A stretch of 64,000 nt of DNA from Phaeobacter sp. 22II1-1F12B (GCF_002210165.1 NZ_AQQP01000002.1:124001-188000); one strand, 5' to 3'. Counted from the stretch's first letter, positions 17,048 through 25,998 are shown. Program-made: numbers and translations. The notes: generated from the sequence alone by a model not told the origin.

Positions 17048-17896
17048 TCAGGCCGCCGGTACGTCGAGCTTGAGAACCTTGATGGCGGTTTCGCCCATCA
17101 GGTTTTCCATTGCAGCGGGCGGGATATCCAGCTCACGCAGTTCCTTGAGCGACTGGGTGATGGTCTGGACCGGCCAATCCGTGCCCCACATCACCTTCTT
17201 GTCGCCATCCATCGTGGCAAAGCCGCGACCCGCGCAATAGTCGATGAAATGCTGGGTCCATGTGCTGGGCGGATGGGCGTCCGCGATGATGTAGACGTTT
17301 TCGTGACACATGGCGGCGCTGGTCATTTCAAAGTCATAAGGCACGCCGATGTGGAGACCGATCAGGGTCAGTTCCGGGAAATCGAAAGCCGCATCCTCGA
17401 TCCATTCGGGCCGCGCGCAGAGTTTGCCGCCAGAGCGGGGCGACTGGCGGCCCACCTGCAGCGTGATCGGCACGTCCAGTTCGCAGCATTTCGCGTAGAT
17501 CGGCCAGTAGGTGCGGTCATTGATCGGCACACCGAACCAGTGCGGGTAGACGTGGACACCCTTGAAGCCCAATTCCTTGACCGCGTATTCGATGTAGCGC
17601 AGCGTCTCCATCCCGCCGAGCGGATTGATCCCGACCCAGCCGAAGAACCGGTCGGGGTATTTCTGGAGCACCGGATAGACCTCGTCCGCGTGGGTCATCA
17701 GCAGCTCGCCCTTGACCCCGTTCTGCACGGTGTTCGAGATAATGCCCGTCATCGCGACGCCATTGGCGTCCATCTCGGCGATATAAGCCTCGGGATCAAT
17801 GGCCTTGGCGTTTTCCTTGTCGATGCCGAGCACGTCGTAAAGTTTCAGCTCGGTATGCGGTTTGAAATTGGTACTTATGTCGATGATACGGCCCAT
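17048..17896 (-). CDS. Amidohydro_2 family protein without N-terminal HxH
   Basis: 282 residues from the ATG at 17896, which has AAAGGA upstream. An upstream in-frame start would overlap the permease. TIM-barrel features of the ACMSD/resorcylate-decarboxylase branch are present: KYPDRFFGWVGINP, GFKGVHVYPHWF, LTLIGLHIGVPY and MWGTDWP near the C-terminus. At the N-terminus, where the family has D-x-H-x-H, this protein has D6-I-S8-T-N10, so both metal-binding His are gone. The paralogue at 24074 shows the same loss. It follows the ABC permease gene, suggesting action on the imported compound. It could be a metal-independent or altered-metal hydrolase, decarboxylase or isomerase. Confidence 0.85.
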   Translation of the reverse strand: MGRIIDISTNFKPHTELKLYDVLGIDKENAKAIDPEAYIAEMDANGVAMTGIISNTVQNGVKGELLMTHADEVYPVLQKYPDRFFGWVGINPLGGMETLRYIEYAVKELGFKGVHVYPHWFGVPINDRTYWPIYAKCCELDVPITLQVGRQSPRSGGKLCARPEWIEDAAFDFPELTLIGLHIGVPYDFEMTSAAMCHENVYIIADAHPPSTWTQHFIDYCAGRGFATMDGDKKVMWGTDWPVQTITQSLKELRELDIPPAAMENLMGETAIKVLKLDVPAA

Positions 17897-17955
17897 GAAT
17901 GTGGTCCTTTCAAGCGTGTAGTTCCGTGAGTGGCGGTCTTTAAGTGAGTGGTGAA

Positions 17956-18729
17956 TTAATCGCGGGACGAAGTGACGGCCTCGTGCCACGGGGTAACGAA
18001 GCGGCGCAGCATGACGACGAAGAAGTACAGAACGAGGCCAAGGATGGTCAGCAGGAAGATCACACCGAACATCGAGGTCACGTCAAAGGCGTTGAGCGTG
18101 GCCACGGCCATGTAGCCCAGCCCCTGACTGCCGCCGAGATATTCGCCGACGATCGCACCGATGGTGGCGAGGACGATCCCGACCTCCATACCGGTCATGA
18201 TGAAGGGCAGCGCGTTCTGCAGTTCGACCTCTTTGAAGGTCTGCCAGCGCGAGGCGTTCAGAGCGAGCATCACGTCGCGGTGGCCGGGTTCGACGGATTT
18301 CATGCCGAGGATCGTGTTGGTCATGATCGGGAAGAACGAGATCACCGCCGCAAGTACGACCTTTGACGTCGGGCCAAAGCCGAACCAGACGATAAAGAGC
18401 GGGATCAGCGCCACCTTGGGCATCACTTGAAGCCCAACGATAAGCGGGTTGAGGGTGCGTTCGAGCCAGCGGATCTTGCCGAGCAACCCGCCAAAAACGA
18501 TGCCGATGACAACCGCTATGAGGAATCCTGCGACGGTTTCATAGACGGTGATCGCGATATGCGAATAGGTTTTTGGGTCCGAGAGCAGCTCGACCGTCGC
18601 GTGCCAGACCGCCAGCGGGGGTGGCAGGATAAACGGCGAGACCTCGAAAACGACAACATAGAACTGCCAGATCAGGACCAGCAGGGCGAGAACCAGAGGG
18701 GTGGCGACCCAGGCGGCGTATTTTCCCAT
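17956..18729 (-). CDS. ABC transporter permease (SsuC/TauC type)
   Basis: 257 residues with about six membrane helices, first near residues 10-28 (TPLVLALLVLIWQFYVVVF). The EAA-type cytoplasmic loop occurs as ALNASRWQTFKEVELQNALPFIMTGMEVGI, about residues 155-185, with the conserved Gly region. It forms the inner-membrane channel of an importer with the ATPase encoded 20 bases upstream and the NMT1-like binding protein. Such systems import sulfonates, nitrate, pyrimidine precursors or aromatic acids. Here the surrounding amide/nitrile genes suggest an organic nitrogen compound. The downstream amidohydrolase start lies 59 bases after its stop. Confidence 0.93.
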   Translation of the reverse strand: MGKYAAWVATPLVLALLVLIWQFYVVVFEVSPFILPPPLAVWHATVELLSDPKTYSHIAITVYETVAGFLIAVVIGIVFGGLLGKIRWLERTLNPLIVGLQVMPKVALIPLFIVWFGFGPTSKVVLAAVISFFPIMTNTILGMKSVEPGHRDVMLALNASRWQTFKEVELQNALPFIMTGMEVGIVLATIGAIVGEYLGGSQGLGYMAVATLNAFDVTSMFGVIFLLTILGLVLYFFVVMLRRFVTPWHEAVTSSRD

Positions 18730-18749
18730 CTTATCGGCTCCTTGCGGGA

Positions 18750-19613
18750 TCAGGCGAAGGAATCCAGGCGCTGGCGGAGGCTGAGCTCATAGTCCTGGAA
18801 ACCTTGGGTGGATTGAACATAGGTGTCGCGGGGGCGTTCGATCTCGATATCGGTGATCGTGTCCATGCGGCCCGGTCGCGGCGACAAAAGGAGGATGCGG
18901 TCGGCGAGGAAGACGGCTTCGCGGATCGAGTGGGTGACCAGCACGATGGTACAGCCGCTTTCCATCCAGATGCGCTGAAGTTCGAGGTTCATCGCGTCGC
19001 GCGTCATCGCGTCGAGCGCGCCAAAGGGTTCGTCCATCAGCAGAATCTGCGGTTTCGTCGAAAGCGCGCGGGCGATGGCGGCACGCTGGCGCATCCCGCC
19101 CGACAGCTGACGTGGCCAGCGTTTTTCAAAGCCCTCGATACCAACCATCTTGCAGAGTTCGGCGGCACGGGCGCGGCGTTCTGCCTTGGGCACGCCACGC
19201 AGTTTCAACGGCAGGGCGATATTGTCCTCGATGGTCATCCACGGGAACATGTTCGCTTCCTGAAAGACCACGCCGAGCTCGTCCATTGCGGCGTCGTTGC
19301 GGGTCTTCTTGTTCCAGAGCGGCTTGTTGTCGATTTCGACCGTGCCGGAGGTGGATTGCAACAGCCCGGCGATGATGCGCAGCAGGGTGGTCTTGCCGCA
19401 GCCCGATGGCCCCAGCAGCACGAGAAATTCGCCTTTGCCGATATTCAGGTTCACGTCCGTCAGCGCGAGAACATCGTGGTCTTTCGTCTTGTAACGCTGC
19501 TCGACGCCGGTGAGGCGGATCATCGCGTCTTGTCCGGTAGAGACCGACAGGTCGGCCGGTTGATGCTCTGGCGCCGCGTTCATTTCGGCCTTGGCTGGGG
19601 TCATTACATTCAT
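18750..19613 (-). CDS. ABC transporter ATP-binding protein (SsuB/TauB type)
   Basis: 287 residues. Walker A is GPSGCGKTT (about 70-78), the signature LSGGMRQRAAIARAL (about 165-179) and Walker B ILLMDEPFGALD (about 185-196), with the H-loop in LVTHSIREA. It powers the importer formed with the permease downstream. The first 30 residues precede the ATPase core and are not conserved in the family. The start codon overlaps the stop of the upstream isochorismatase-fold gene by 4 bases, so binding protein, hydrolase, ATPase and permease form one translationally coupled operon driven from the operator at 21348. Confidence 0.94.
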   Translation of the reverse strand: MNVMTPAKAEMNAAPEHQPADLSVSTGQDAMIRLTGVEQRYKTKDHDVLALTDVNLNIGKGEFLVLLGPSGCGKTTLLRIIAGLLQSTSGTVEIDNKPLWNKKTRNDAAMDELGVVFQEANMFPWMTIEDNIALPLKLRGVPKAERRARAAELCKMVGIEGFEKRWPRQLSGGMRQRAAIARALSTKPQILLMDEPFGALDAMTRDAMNLELQRIWMESGCTIVLVTHSIREAVFLADRILLLSPRPGRMDTITDIEIERPRDTYVQSTQGFQDYELSLRQRLDSFA

Positions 19614-20215
19614 CCTTTCAGAAGCGTCAGGGCGTCATCCACGCTTATTCCGGTGGCAAAACCGAACTGCATCGCGGCAAGGGACGCCTCGTGCACCTTG
19701 GTATCGAAATCGGCGCACGCATCGGTAAGCACATAGGTCCGGTAGTCACGCTGGCCGATATCGCGCACGGTGCTTTCAACGCACATCGAGGTCGTGACGC
19801 CGCCGACGATCACCGTGGTGATGCCGCGATCCTTCAGCACCTGTTCCAGCCCGGTGTTGATGAGCGCGGAGAACCGGGGCTTGTCGATGATCACGTCCTC
19901 GGGCGCTGGGGACACCAGCAGCGACAGTTCCTCGTCCCCGCTGCCGCGTTCCAGTGCGCCGATCTTGGCGAGATTGGGCCGGATGCGGTTGGTCAGCTCT
20001 CCGCCATCGGTGTAACCGGGGGCAAAGACCATGCGGGTCCAGATGATGGTCGCGCCAGCGTTGCGGGCGTGGTCGGCGATCAGGTCGCACTGGGTCACGG
20101 CAAGCTGCAGGGGCGCAAGATCGCGCCCCTGCCTGTCCATGGACCCGCCCTGATCGCAGAACGACACCTGCGGGTCGATCACGATCAGAGCGGTCTTATC
20201 GCCCTCGAGCGTCAC
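19610..20215 (-). CDS. Isochorismatase-fold cysteine hydrolase (probable amidase)
   Basis: 201 residues with the complete cysteine-hydrolase triad: Asp14 in IDPQVSF, Lys112 in IDKPRFSA and Cys145 in TTSMCVESTVRD. The family includes maleamate amidohydrolase, N-carbamoylsarcosine amidase and nicotinamidase, which release ammonia from small amides. It is placed between the binding-protein gene and the ATPase gene of the ABC importer with 4-base overlaps on both sides, an unusual insertion that ties its activity to the imported compound. With HyuAB nearby an N-carbamoyl or maleamate-type substrate is reasonable. The substrate is inference; the triad is seen. Confidence 0.92.
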   Translation of the reverse strand: MTLEGDKTALIVIDPQVSFCDQGGSMDRQGRDLAPLQLAVTQCDLIADHARNAGATIIWTRMVFAPGYTDGGELTNRIRPNLAKIGALERGSGDEELSLLVSPAPEDVIIDKPRFSALINTGLEQVLKDRGITTVIVGGVTTSMCVESTVRDIGQRDYRTYVLTDACADFDTKVHEASLAAMQFGFATGISVDDALTLLKG

Positions 20216-21234
20216 GAGAAGGCAAGCTGACGAACGGAGTCGTCAAAGAAGTTGCGATCTTCGAGTTCCTCGATGAGACCGGCCTTGACCATCAGGTTAT
20301 AGGCGCTGTCCCAGCTTTCTTGCTCCGAGGCCATCTGCTCGTCATAGGCGCGCTGGTAGTTCGGCAGACCGAATTCGAGTACGGCCAGACCGCCATCGGG
20401 TCGACCTTTTTCGGCGAGGTCGTACTTGGCGCCCATCGAGTTGATGATTTCCATCTTGTCTTCGGTTTCAAGCATGACACCGAGACATTCCTGAACACCG
20501 GAGAGGAAGGCTGCGAGTTCTTCCTTGCTTTCCTCTAGCTGTGCCTTGGAGGTCATGTAGACCTGACCCGGGCAAAGCGCGACATCGTCGGTCGACCAGG
20601 AAACGATCGGCTCACCGGCCTGACGAAGCTGGAAATCGGTGTCGCTGGTCGCGATGAACGCCGAGATGCGCCCCTGTTTCACCAATTCAAAGGCGGCGGG
20701 CGCGTTGCCGACGACTTCGCGGCTGACCGCGTCGGAGGGGATGTCCTTGGCGGCGAGCATCATGTCGAGGATGTTTTCCGTCGCGCCCGAGGGAGAGACG
20801 ATACCGATGGTCTTGCCTTCCATGTCTTCGGGCGAATTGATTGCACCGTCTTCGGCACTGATAACATAGAAAAGATCGCGTTCGTAGATTTCGGCAATCG
20901 CGACGACCGACGGATCGGCCGCGTAGGCCTTGATCAGGTCTGTACCGCCGGTGCGCGAGACCAGCGCGCGGCCTGCGGTCACCTGCTGAACCGCCATCGA
21001 GGAACCGCGACCGCCTTCGACGGTGACGTTCAGACCGTGCTTGGCAAAGATGCCGCTGGTGTCGCCGTACATGGTGGCGGCAAAGTTGATCAGGTAGCCA
21101 AATGGCGTCAGGTAGGTGACATCCTTGAGGTCCTGGGCATTACCCAGACGCGGCAGACCGGTCAGCGCGGTCCCGAGCGCGAGCCCCTGCATACCGGCAA
21201 CGAAAGACCGGCGGTTCATGATTAGTTTCGACAT
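20212..21234 (-). CDS. ABC transporter substrate-binding protein, NMT1/THI5-like, Tat-exported
   Basis: 340 residues. The N-terminus has a twin-arginine signal, NRRSFVAGMQGLALGTALTGLPRLGNAQ, with probable cleavage after NAQ near residue 34. The mature part has the SsuA/NMT1-like pattern (GRGSSMAVQQVTAGRALVSRTGGTDLIKAY, EDMEGKTIGIVSPSGATENILDMML, AFIATSDTDFQL). It captures the substrate in the periplasm for the permease/ATPase. It is the first gene of the importer operon, and a predicted operator lies 114 bases upstream. Tat export is found in some members and suggests folding before export. The ligand is unknown. Confidence 0.93.
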   Translation of the reverse strand: MSKLIMNRRSFVAGMQGLALGTALTGLPRLGNAQDLKDVTYLTPFGYLINFAATMYGDTSGIFAKHGLNVTVEGGRGSSMAVQQVTAGRALVSRTGGTDLIKAYAADPSVVAIAEIYERDLFYVISAEDGAINSPEDMEGKTIGIVSPSGATENILDMMLAAKDIPSDAVSREVVGNAPAAFELVKQGRISAFIATSDTDFQLRQAGEPIVSWSTDDVALCPGQVYMTSKAQLEESKEELAAFLSGVQECLGVMLETEDKMEIINSMGAKYDLAEKGRPDGGLAVLEFGLPNYQRAYDEQMASEQESWDSAYNLMVKAGLIEELEDRNFFDDSVRQLAFS

Positions 21235-21347
21235 TGTATCTTCCCTATTTGCGTTTTGCTGGATGCCTGCGTTTCCCGTCGCAGGTTCTGGGTGATGGTC
21301 CGTGCCCGGAGACTCTCATCGATTCGCGTCAAGTCGGTTAGGCTATT

Positions 21348-21365
21348 TGTCATATCAATATAACA
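21348..21365. promoter_or_regulatory. Predicted GntR-family operator, copy B
   Basis: TGTCATATCAATATAACA is the most symmetrical of the four copies: half-sites TGTCATAT and TGTTATAT (opposite strand) differ by one base. It stands 114 bases upstream of the binding-protein gene, in the 212-base gap before the beta-lactamase-like gene. It probably controls the ABC importer operon. Confidence 0.72.
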
Positions 21366-21446
21366 TTAGATCTAACTTCGCCTGTCGATCAATAGATTCT
21401 TGCGAAAATCGTTTCACGTTCCCGCCGATTGATCATTTTGCGGGCG

Positions 21447-22619
21447 CTACAGGCAGCCGTAGACGAGGCGCCGCAGGAGACTGATGAAATCGCGCCGGTT
21501 TGTCGGGGATTGCATGAGGAGGGCGCAGGAGAGTTCCCGCTGGGGATCAACCCAGGCATAGGTGCCGGAGAGGCCGGACCACGAGAAGTCGCCGGGCGTT
21601 CCCGGCAGGCTCGCCAGTCCCCGCGCGGTGCGCACGAGAACGCCAAGACCGAAGCCCCTACCCTGATCCGGATACGGGGCCATCGGACCGAGCAGGTCGC
21701 AATCGGGATCGAAGCGGATACTTGGAGGCAGATGGTTCGAGGTCATCCAGTCGAAGATCGCCGGGGAGAGGATGAGCGCCTGACCCAGGCTGCCCCGACC
21801 TTCGAGCATCGCCATGAAACGCTTCATATCTTTGGCCGTCACAAAGAGACCGTGACCGCCGGAGAGCCACCCGGCCTCGTAAAAATTGCGCGACCCGAGC
21901 ACCGGGATCTCACCGGTTTCGGGATCGGGCTGAGGCTGGGCGATATGACCGATCCGGTCGGGCGCGGGGCGGAAGGCAGCCCCCTCCATGCCCAGCGGCG
22001 CGAAGAGGCGAGCATGGAAGATGTCTTCGAGCGACTTGCCTTCGATTTCCTCAAGTATCCAGCCGAGCACATCCGTCGACATGCTGTAGGCAAATGTCGT
22101 GCCGGGATGATGGGCAAGCGGCAGGGTTGCCAGTTTGGCGATGATGTCGTCACGGCTCTGGTCATGATCGGACATGCCCGCTGCGCGGTAGGCGACCTGC
22201 ACCGGCGAGTCGGAAAACTGGCCGTAGGTAAGACCCGAGGTATGGCGGAACAGGTCGTGCACCAGCATCGGGCGTTCAGGTTCGACAAGGTTGATCGCCC
22301 GTTCGCCACTGATGGTTTCGCGTTCGATGGCGACTTTCATATCGGCCAGCGCGGGGAAATAGCGCGAAACCTCATCGGAAAGATCGATACGCCCCTCCTG
22401 CACATAGGTCAGTGCAACAACCGAGGTCATGATCTTGGACAGCGACGCCAGCCGGAAAAGCGTATCGGCACTCAGAGGATCGCCGGCCTGACGGTCGCGA
22501 AAACCGCCCAACCAGTCAAAGCTTTCGCCCTGATGCCAGAGAAGAAGATGCGCGCCGGGTATCTCGCCCCTCTCGACTGCTGCGCTCAGGGCGCTGACAA
22601 CAGGGGCGAAGCGGGTCAT
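21447..22619 (-). CDS. Class C beta-lactamase-like serine hydrolase/esterase
   Basis: 390 residues from the ATG at 22619, 4 bases after the stop of the acyl-CoA ligase. The SxxK nucleophile motif is SLSK in FRLASLSKIMTS (about 58-70) and the YxN-like motif YSMSTDVLG lies near 155. Residues further on (GLFVTAKDMKRFMAML) are typical of the EstB/penicillin-binding-protein-like esterases. There is no clear signal peptide, which argues for a cytoplasmic esterase, amidase or transpeptidase-like hydrolase rather than a secreted beta-lactamase. It is last in the unit amidohydrolase-ligase-esterase headed by the operator at 24966. It could cleave an ester or amide intermediate of the pathway. Confidence 0.9.
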   Translation of the reverse strand: MTRFAPVVSALSAAVERGEIPGAHLLLWHQGESFDWLGGFRDRQAGDPLSADTLFRLASLSKIMTSVVALTYVQEGRIDLSDEVSRYFPALADMKVAIERETISGERAINLVEPERPMLVHDLFRHTSGLTYGQFSDSPVQVAYRAAGMSDHDQSRDDIIAKLATLPLAHHPGTTFAYSMSTDVLGWILEEIEGKSLEDIFHARLFAPLGMEGAAFRPAPDRIGHIAQPQPDPETGEIPVLGSRNFYEAGWLSGGHGLFVTAKDMKRFMAMLEGRGSLGQALILSPAIFDWMTSNHLPPSIRFDPDCDLLGPMAPYPDQGRGFGLGVLVRTARGLASLPGTPGDFSWSGLSGTYAWVDPQRELSCALLMQSPTNRRDFISLLRRLVYGCL

Positions 22620-22623
22620 CGGA

Positions 22624-24072
22624 TCAGGCCGCGTCCTGAGGCAATTGCGCAGCGAGCTCCGTCTTGAGGATTTTGCCGGCGCTGTTGCGGGGCATCTCGG
22701 GGATGCCGACAAAGGCGACCGGGCATTTATATGGCGCGAGTTTCTCTTTGCACCATGCGGTCAGCGCATCCTCGTCCAGCGGGTTTGCCGTGACGAAGGC
22801 CACGACTTCTTCGCCGAGGCGTTTGGAGGGGCGCCCAAGCACGGCGGCTTCGGAAACCGAAGGGTGTTCGCGCAGGATGGTCTCGATCTCACCGGGGTGG
22901 ATGTTCACGCCACCGCGGATGATCAGATCCTTGGTGCGGCCGCGCAGGTGGATATGACCGCCTTCATCGATCTCGGCCAGATCGCCGGGGTAGAACCAAC
23001 CGTCGCGGAAGGCGTCTGCGCTCGCGGCGTCATCCTTGTAATAGCTGTCGGCGACGCCAGGCCCGCGATAGCGGAACCGCCCGACAGAACCGGCGGGCAG
23101 TGGGGCGTGAGCGTCATCGACGACCTGAACTTCGACCGCGAAAACCGGACGGCCCACGGAATCGGGCGCACGCAGGCGGGTCTCGGGCGTCGATATCGAC
23201 ACGCCGCCGCCTTCGGTCGAGGCATAATATTCGATGAAATTCGCGCAGACCCGGTTGCAGAGGCTGATGCGCTCATCCGGGTCAAGCGGTGCGCCGCTCG
23301 AGATCAGCGTGCGCAGGTTGCGGGCCGGGGCGAGCGCGGTGTCGTCCATCTCCATCAGTTTGCGAAGCTGGGTCGGAACGAGGAAAGTGCTGGTGGCATC
23401 GACACGTTCGATTTCATTGACCAGCTGTTCCGGCTTGAACGGCGGTGGGAAGAGGACAACCGTACCGCCCGCAAAGAGGATGGACATGGCAAAAGTCCGA
23501 CCGCCGCCGAAATAGAGCGGCGTGGCCGAAACGTAGCGATCCGAAGCGTTCAGGCCCAGATTGATCCAATGCGTCCAGAACCGGCGCAGCATGTGGTCAT
23601 GCGTGATGCAGGGGCCTTTGGGTCGTCCGGTGGTACCTGAGGAAAGCGACAGCAACAAACCGGCCTCTCCGCCGGGGGCGATGGCCGGGGCATCGCCTGC
23701 CGAAAGGGTTTCCGCCACCGTCGCGCTGATGCAGCTGGAGAAAGAGGCGGAATCGTCCTCGATCAGGACAAGACGGGTGCCGAAATGTTCGGCGAGCCTT
23801 TCCTTTTCTTCCTGCGTCCAGCGGCAATCCATCGGCAGCAGGATCGCGCCCAGCCGGACCACCGCGTAATTCGCGGCAAGATGGTCGATGGTATCATTGA
23901 GACAGACGCCGACGAGATCGCCCGCGACGATGCCCTGCGCCGCCAGCCCCGCTGCGAGGGCGCGAACATGGGCTGCAAATTCGGCGTGGGTCAGAACCGT
24001 GTCGCCGGAAATGACCGCCGGGTGGTCGGGCCGTGCGACCGCGTGAATTTCCAGCGACTCGGCGAGGTTCAT
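22624..24072 (-). CDS. AMP-forming acyl-CoA ligase
   Basis: 482 residues from the ATG at 24072, one base after the amidohydrolase stop. Adenylation motifs: SLSSGTTGRPKG (P-loop, about 160), YASTEGGG (about 290), GWFYPGDLAEIDEGGHIHLRGRTKD (about 370-393) and the acetylating-Lys motif PRNSAGKILK near the C-terminus. It activates a carboxylic acid as acyl-AMP and then acyl-CoA. Slightly shorter than typical long-chain ligases, it resembles the short/medium-chain or aryl-acid group. It is likely to activate an acid produced by the nitrilase or amidohydrolase of the same block. The substrate pocket cannot be decoded by eye. Confidence 0.93.
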   Translation of the reverse strand: MNLAESLEIHAVARPDHPAVISGDTVLTHAEFAAHVRALAAGLAAQGIVAGDLVGVCLNDTIDHLAANYAVVRLGAILLPMDCRWTQEEKERLAEHFGTRLVLIEDDSASFSSCISATVAETLSAGDAPAIAPGGEAGLLLSLSSGTTGRPKGPCITHDHMLRRFWTHWINLGLNASDRYVSATPLYFGGGRTFAMSILFAGGTVVLFPPPFKPEQLVNEIERVDATSTFLVPTQLRKLMEMDDTALAPARNLRTLISSGAPLDPDERISLCNRVCANFIEYYASTEGGGVSISTPETRLRAPDSVGRPVFAVEVQVVDDAHAPLPAGSVGRFRYRGPGVADSYYKDDAASADAFRDGWFYPGDLAEIDEGGHIHLRGRTKDLIIRGGVNIHPGEIETILREHPSVSEAAVLGRPSKRLGEEVVAFVTANPLDEDALTAWCKEKLAPYKCPVAFVGIPEMPRNSAGKILKTELAAQLPQDAA

Positions 24073-24073
24073 G

Positions 24074-24940
24074 TCAGCCCTCCAGCCCGTAGATCCGCAG
24101 CACGTTGTCGCGCAGGAACTTGCGTTCGGACCCGGGGCGCAGGTTGAGATCGTCGATCTCGCGCATGGTGCGTTCAAAGTCCAGAACCGGGAAGTCGGTG
24201 CCGAAGATGACTTTGTCCTGCCCATAGGAGTTGATGTATTTCACAAAGGCTTCGGGCCAGTATTTCGGGGAATGCGCGTCGGAGCCTATAAATACGTTTT
24301 CGTGTTTCCACGCCATCGCGATCATCTCATCCGTCCACGGGATGCCGACATGGATGCCGATCAGCTTGAGTTCGGGCAGGTCGCAGGCCACCGCATCGAG
24401 CGTGATCGGACGGCCCACGCTGCGACGCGGATAGCTTTTGTCATAGACCATCGACTGGCCAACCTGCAGCTGGATCGGCACGTCGAGCTCGATACACTTG
24501 GCGTAGAACGGATAGTTACGCGCGTGATCGGGGGCCAGTTCGAACCAGTGCGGGTAGAGATGCGCGCCGATGAAACCGTCATCGCGCACCGCCGATTCCA
24601 GTGCGCGCACGCCGTTCATGCCCTCGGTCGGATCGATGCCTGCGAGGCCGAGGAAGCGGTCTGGGTATTTCTGAACAGCGTCGGCGACCAGCTTGTAGGG
24701 CACATGATAGCAGGACCGGTGCAACCGGGGCCCGACCTTGGCGGCGATGAGAAAGGCCTTTTCGATCCCGGCCCTGTCCATTCGGCCCAGCATTTCCTCG
24801 AGCGAAATGCCCTCAAAGGTCTGCTGGTCGACCTTCATCTTGCCTGTGTAGAAATCTTCGCGGTCGGGCCGCCCGGCGAGCGCCTCGGCGGTCCAGATAT
24901 TCGCAACTGCGTCGATTGCGCCATAGTCTCTTTGGGTCAC
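24074..24940 (-). CDS. Amidohydro_2 family protein without N-terminal HxH (paralogue)
   Basis: 288 residues, paralogous to the protein at 17048 (shared KYPDRFLGLAGIDP, GAHLYPHWFEL, LKLIGIHVGIPW and FGTDFP). The N-terminal metal motif D-x-H-x-H is replaced by D10-A-V12-A-N14. Asn at the second position is common to both paralogues, so this is an old and kept change. Later ligand candidates, the His in IHVG and the Asp in GTDFP, remain. It is the first gene of the amidohydrolase-ligase-esterase unit, with a predicted operator 26 bases upstream of the start. It may be a decarboxylase, lactone/imide hydrolase or isomerase acting next to the nitrilase. Confidence 0.86.
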   Translation of the reverse strand: MTQRDYGAIDAVANIWTAEALAGRPDREDFYTGKMKVDQQTFEGISLEEMLGRMDRAGIEKAFLIAAKVGPRLHRSCYHVPYKLVADAVQKYPDRFLGLAGIDPTEGMNGVRALESAVRDDGFIGAHLYPHWFELAPDHARNYPFYAKCIELDVPIQLQVGQSMVYDKSYPRRSVGRPITLDAVACDLPELKLIGIHVGIPWTDEMIAMAWKHENVFIGSDAHSPKYWPEAFVKYINSYGQDKVIFGTDFPVLDFERTMREIDDLNLRPGSERKFLRDNVLRIYGLEG

Positions 24941-24965
24941 TGTCCGGCCATCCGATTTAGTATAA

Positions 24966-24983
24966 TGCTATATCAATATGTCA
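24966..24983. promoter_or_regulatory. Predicted GntR-family operator, copy C
   Basis: TGCTATATCAATATGTCA, same 18-bp geometry as the other three copies, lies 26 bases before the amidohydrolase start and 23 bases after the nitrilase stop. A following CATATTGAT extends the similarity to a second half-site. It gives the amidohydrolase-ligase-esterase unit its own control point. Confidence 0.7.
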
Positions 24984-25005
24984 TATTGATTGGCCGCAGG
25001 CAAGA

Positions 25006-25959
25006 TCATTTGGCGCGACCCGTTTCCACCAGCGTTTCCGCCGGGCTGCGGTTGACCTGCAGTTGCAGGATCTCGGGCCGGGAGGAATGCCCTGCGGTAT
25101 CGGCCAGCACCTTGGAGCGATAGATATCGTCCAGTTCGACATCCGCGTGGATGATCGCCTGCGTCGCGCCTTTGTGCGGGCCGGCAAGAACGGCGCCGGA
25201 GGGCGCGTAAATCGCGGAACAACCGCCGCCTGCGGTAATCTCGGCCTGCGGGCCAAGCTCCTCCTCCATCACGTCGAGATTTTGCTTGGTCACGAAATTC
25301 TCGGCGAGGATGACAAAGCACTGGCCAGTAATGGCATGGGAGCGCATGAGGATTTCAACGGTTTCGTCATAGGCACCGCCGCGTTTCGCGAGTGTCGCAA
25401 AGGTGGGCCAACTGGCGCAGTGGATCTGCATCCGGTCGGAAATCAGCGCCTGCCGGGCGAGGTTCATCATGTGTTCATAACAGATCAGCCCGCCGACCCG
25501 GCCCACCGGCATATCCGTCACGATCAGCCCGGCACCGTCGCCCTGCCCCCAGAGCATACGCTCCGCAAAAGTGGGTTGCAGCTTGCGATGCAGCCCAAGC
25601 AGATCGCCCTCGGGGCCTATAAAGGCCTGCGCATTATACATGGTGCCGCCGTCGCGCTCGCTGATGCCGAGCACGACCGAGACCCCGGCCTTGCGCGCCG
25701 CCGCATAGACGGGATCGAGATCGCCCGCCGCGATATCGACGGATTGCGCGAGGTATTTCAGATGGATGGCATGCTGGTTGCCCGGCGGGTACAGGTTGAT
25801 CCAGTAGGGGAACCCCGGCACGAAGGTTTCCGGAAAGCACAGCAGCTCGATGCCTTTGCTCCCCGCCTCTTCGATCATGTCGCAGGCGAGCGCGATGGAC
25901 GCGGCCTTGTCCAGAAGGATTGAGGCCGCATGTGCGGCGGCGATGCGATGGATAGCCAT
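25006..25959 (-). CDS. Nitrilase (branch 1 of the nitrilase superfamily)
   Basis: 317 residues with the catalytic triad Glu44 (FPETFVPGFPYW), Lys126 (HRKLQP) and Cys160 (GLICYEHMM). The FVPGFPYWI segment and the CxEH motif after the nucleophile are characteristic of true nitrilases, which convert a nitrile to an acid and ammonia, rather than of amidases or cyanide hydratases. Cyanide-forming or aldoxime dehydratase genes are not nearby. The gene is monocistronic or at the head of the block, with the fourth operator 40 bases upstream. A role in releasing ammonia from an imported nitrile fits. Arylacetonitrile or aliphatic preference cannot be told. Confidence 0.93.
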   Translation of the reverse strand: MAIHRIAAAHAASILLDKAASIALACDMIEEAGSKGIELLCFPETFVPGFPYWINLYPPGNQHAIHLKYLAQSVDIAAGDLDPVYAAARKAGVSVVLGISERDGGTMYNAQAFIGPEGDLLGLHRKLQPTFAERMLWGQGDGAGLIVTDMPVGRVGGLICYEHMMNLARQALISDRMQIHCASWPTFATLAKRGGAYDETVEILMRSHAITGQCFVILAENFVTKQNLDVMEEELGPQAEITAGGGCSAIYAPSGAVLAGPHKGATQAIIHADVELDDIYRSKVLADTAGHSSRPEILQLQVNRSPAETLVETGRAK

Positions 25960-25998
25960 TCAGCCCTCCGTTTCGCGCAGCCGGGGCAGCGCAGAGTT

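Noticed and set aside
16163-17929. A 588-codon plus-strand frame
   Set aside because: It is antisense to the GntR and amidohydrolase genes and has no domain or ribosome site.
22624-24225. N-terminally extended acyl-CoA ligase
   Set aside because: The extra 51 residues overlap the amidohydrolase gene and have no family similarity. The ATG at 24072 fits spacing and family.
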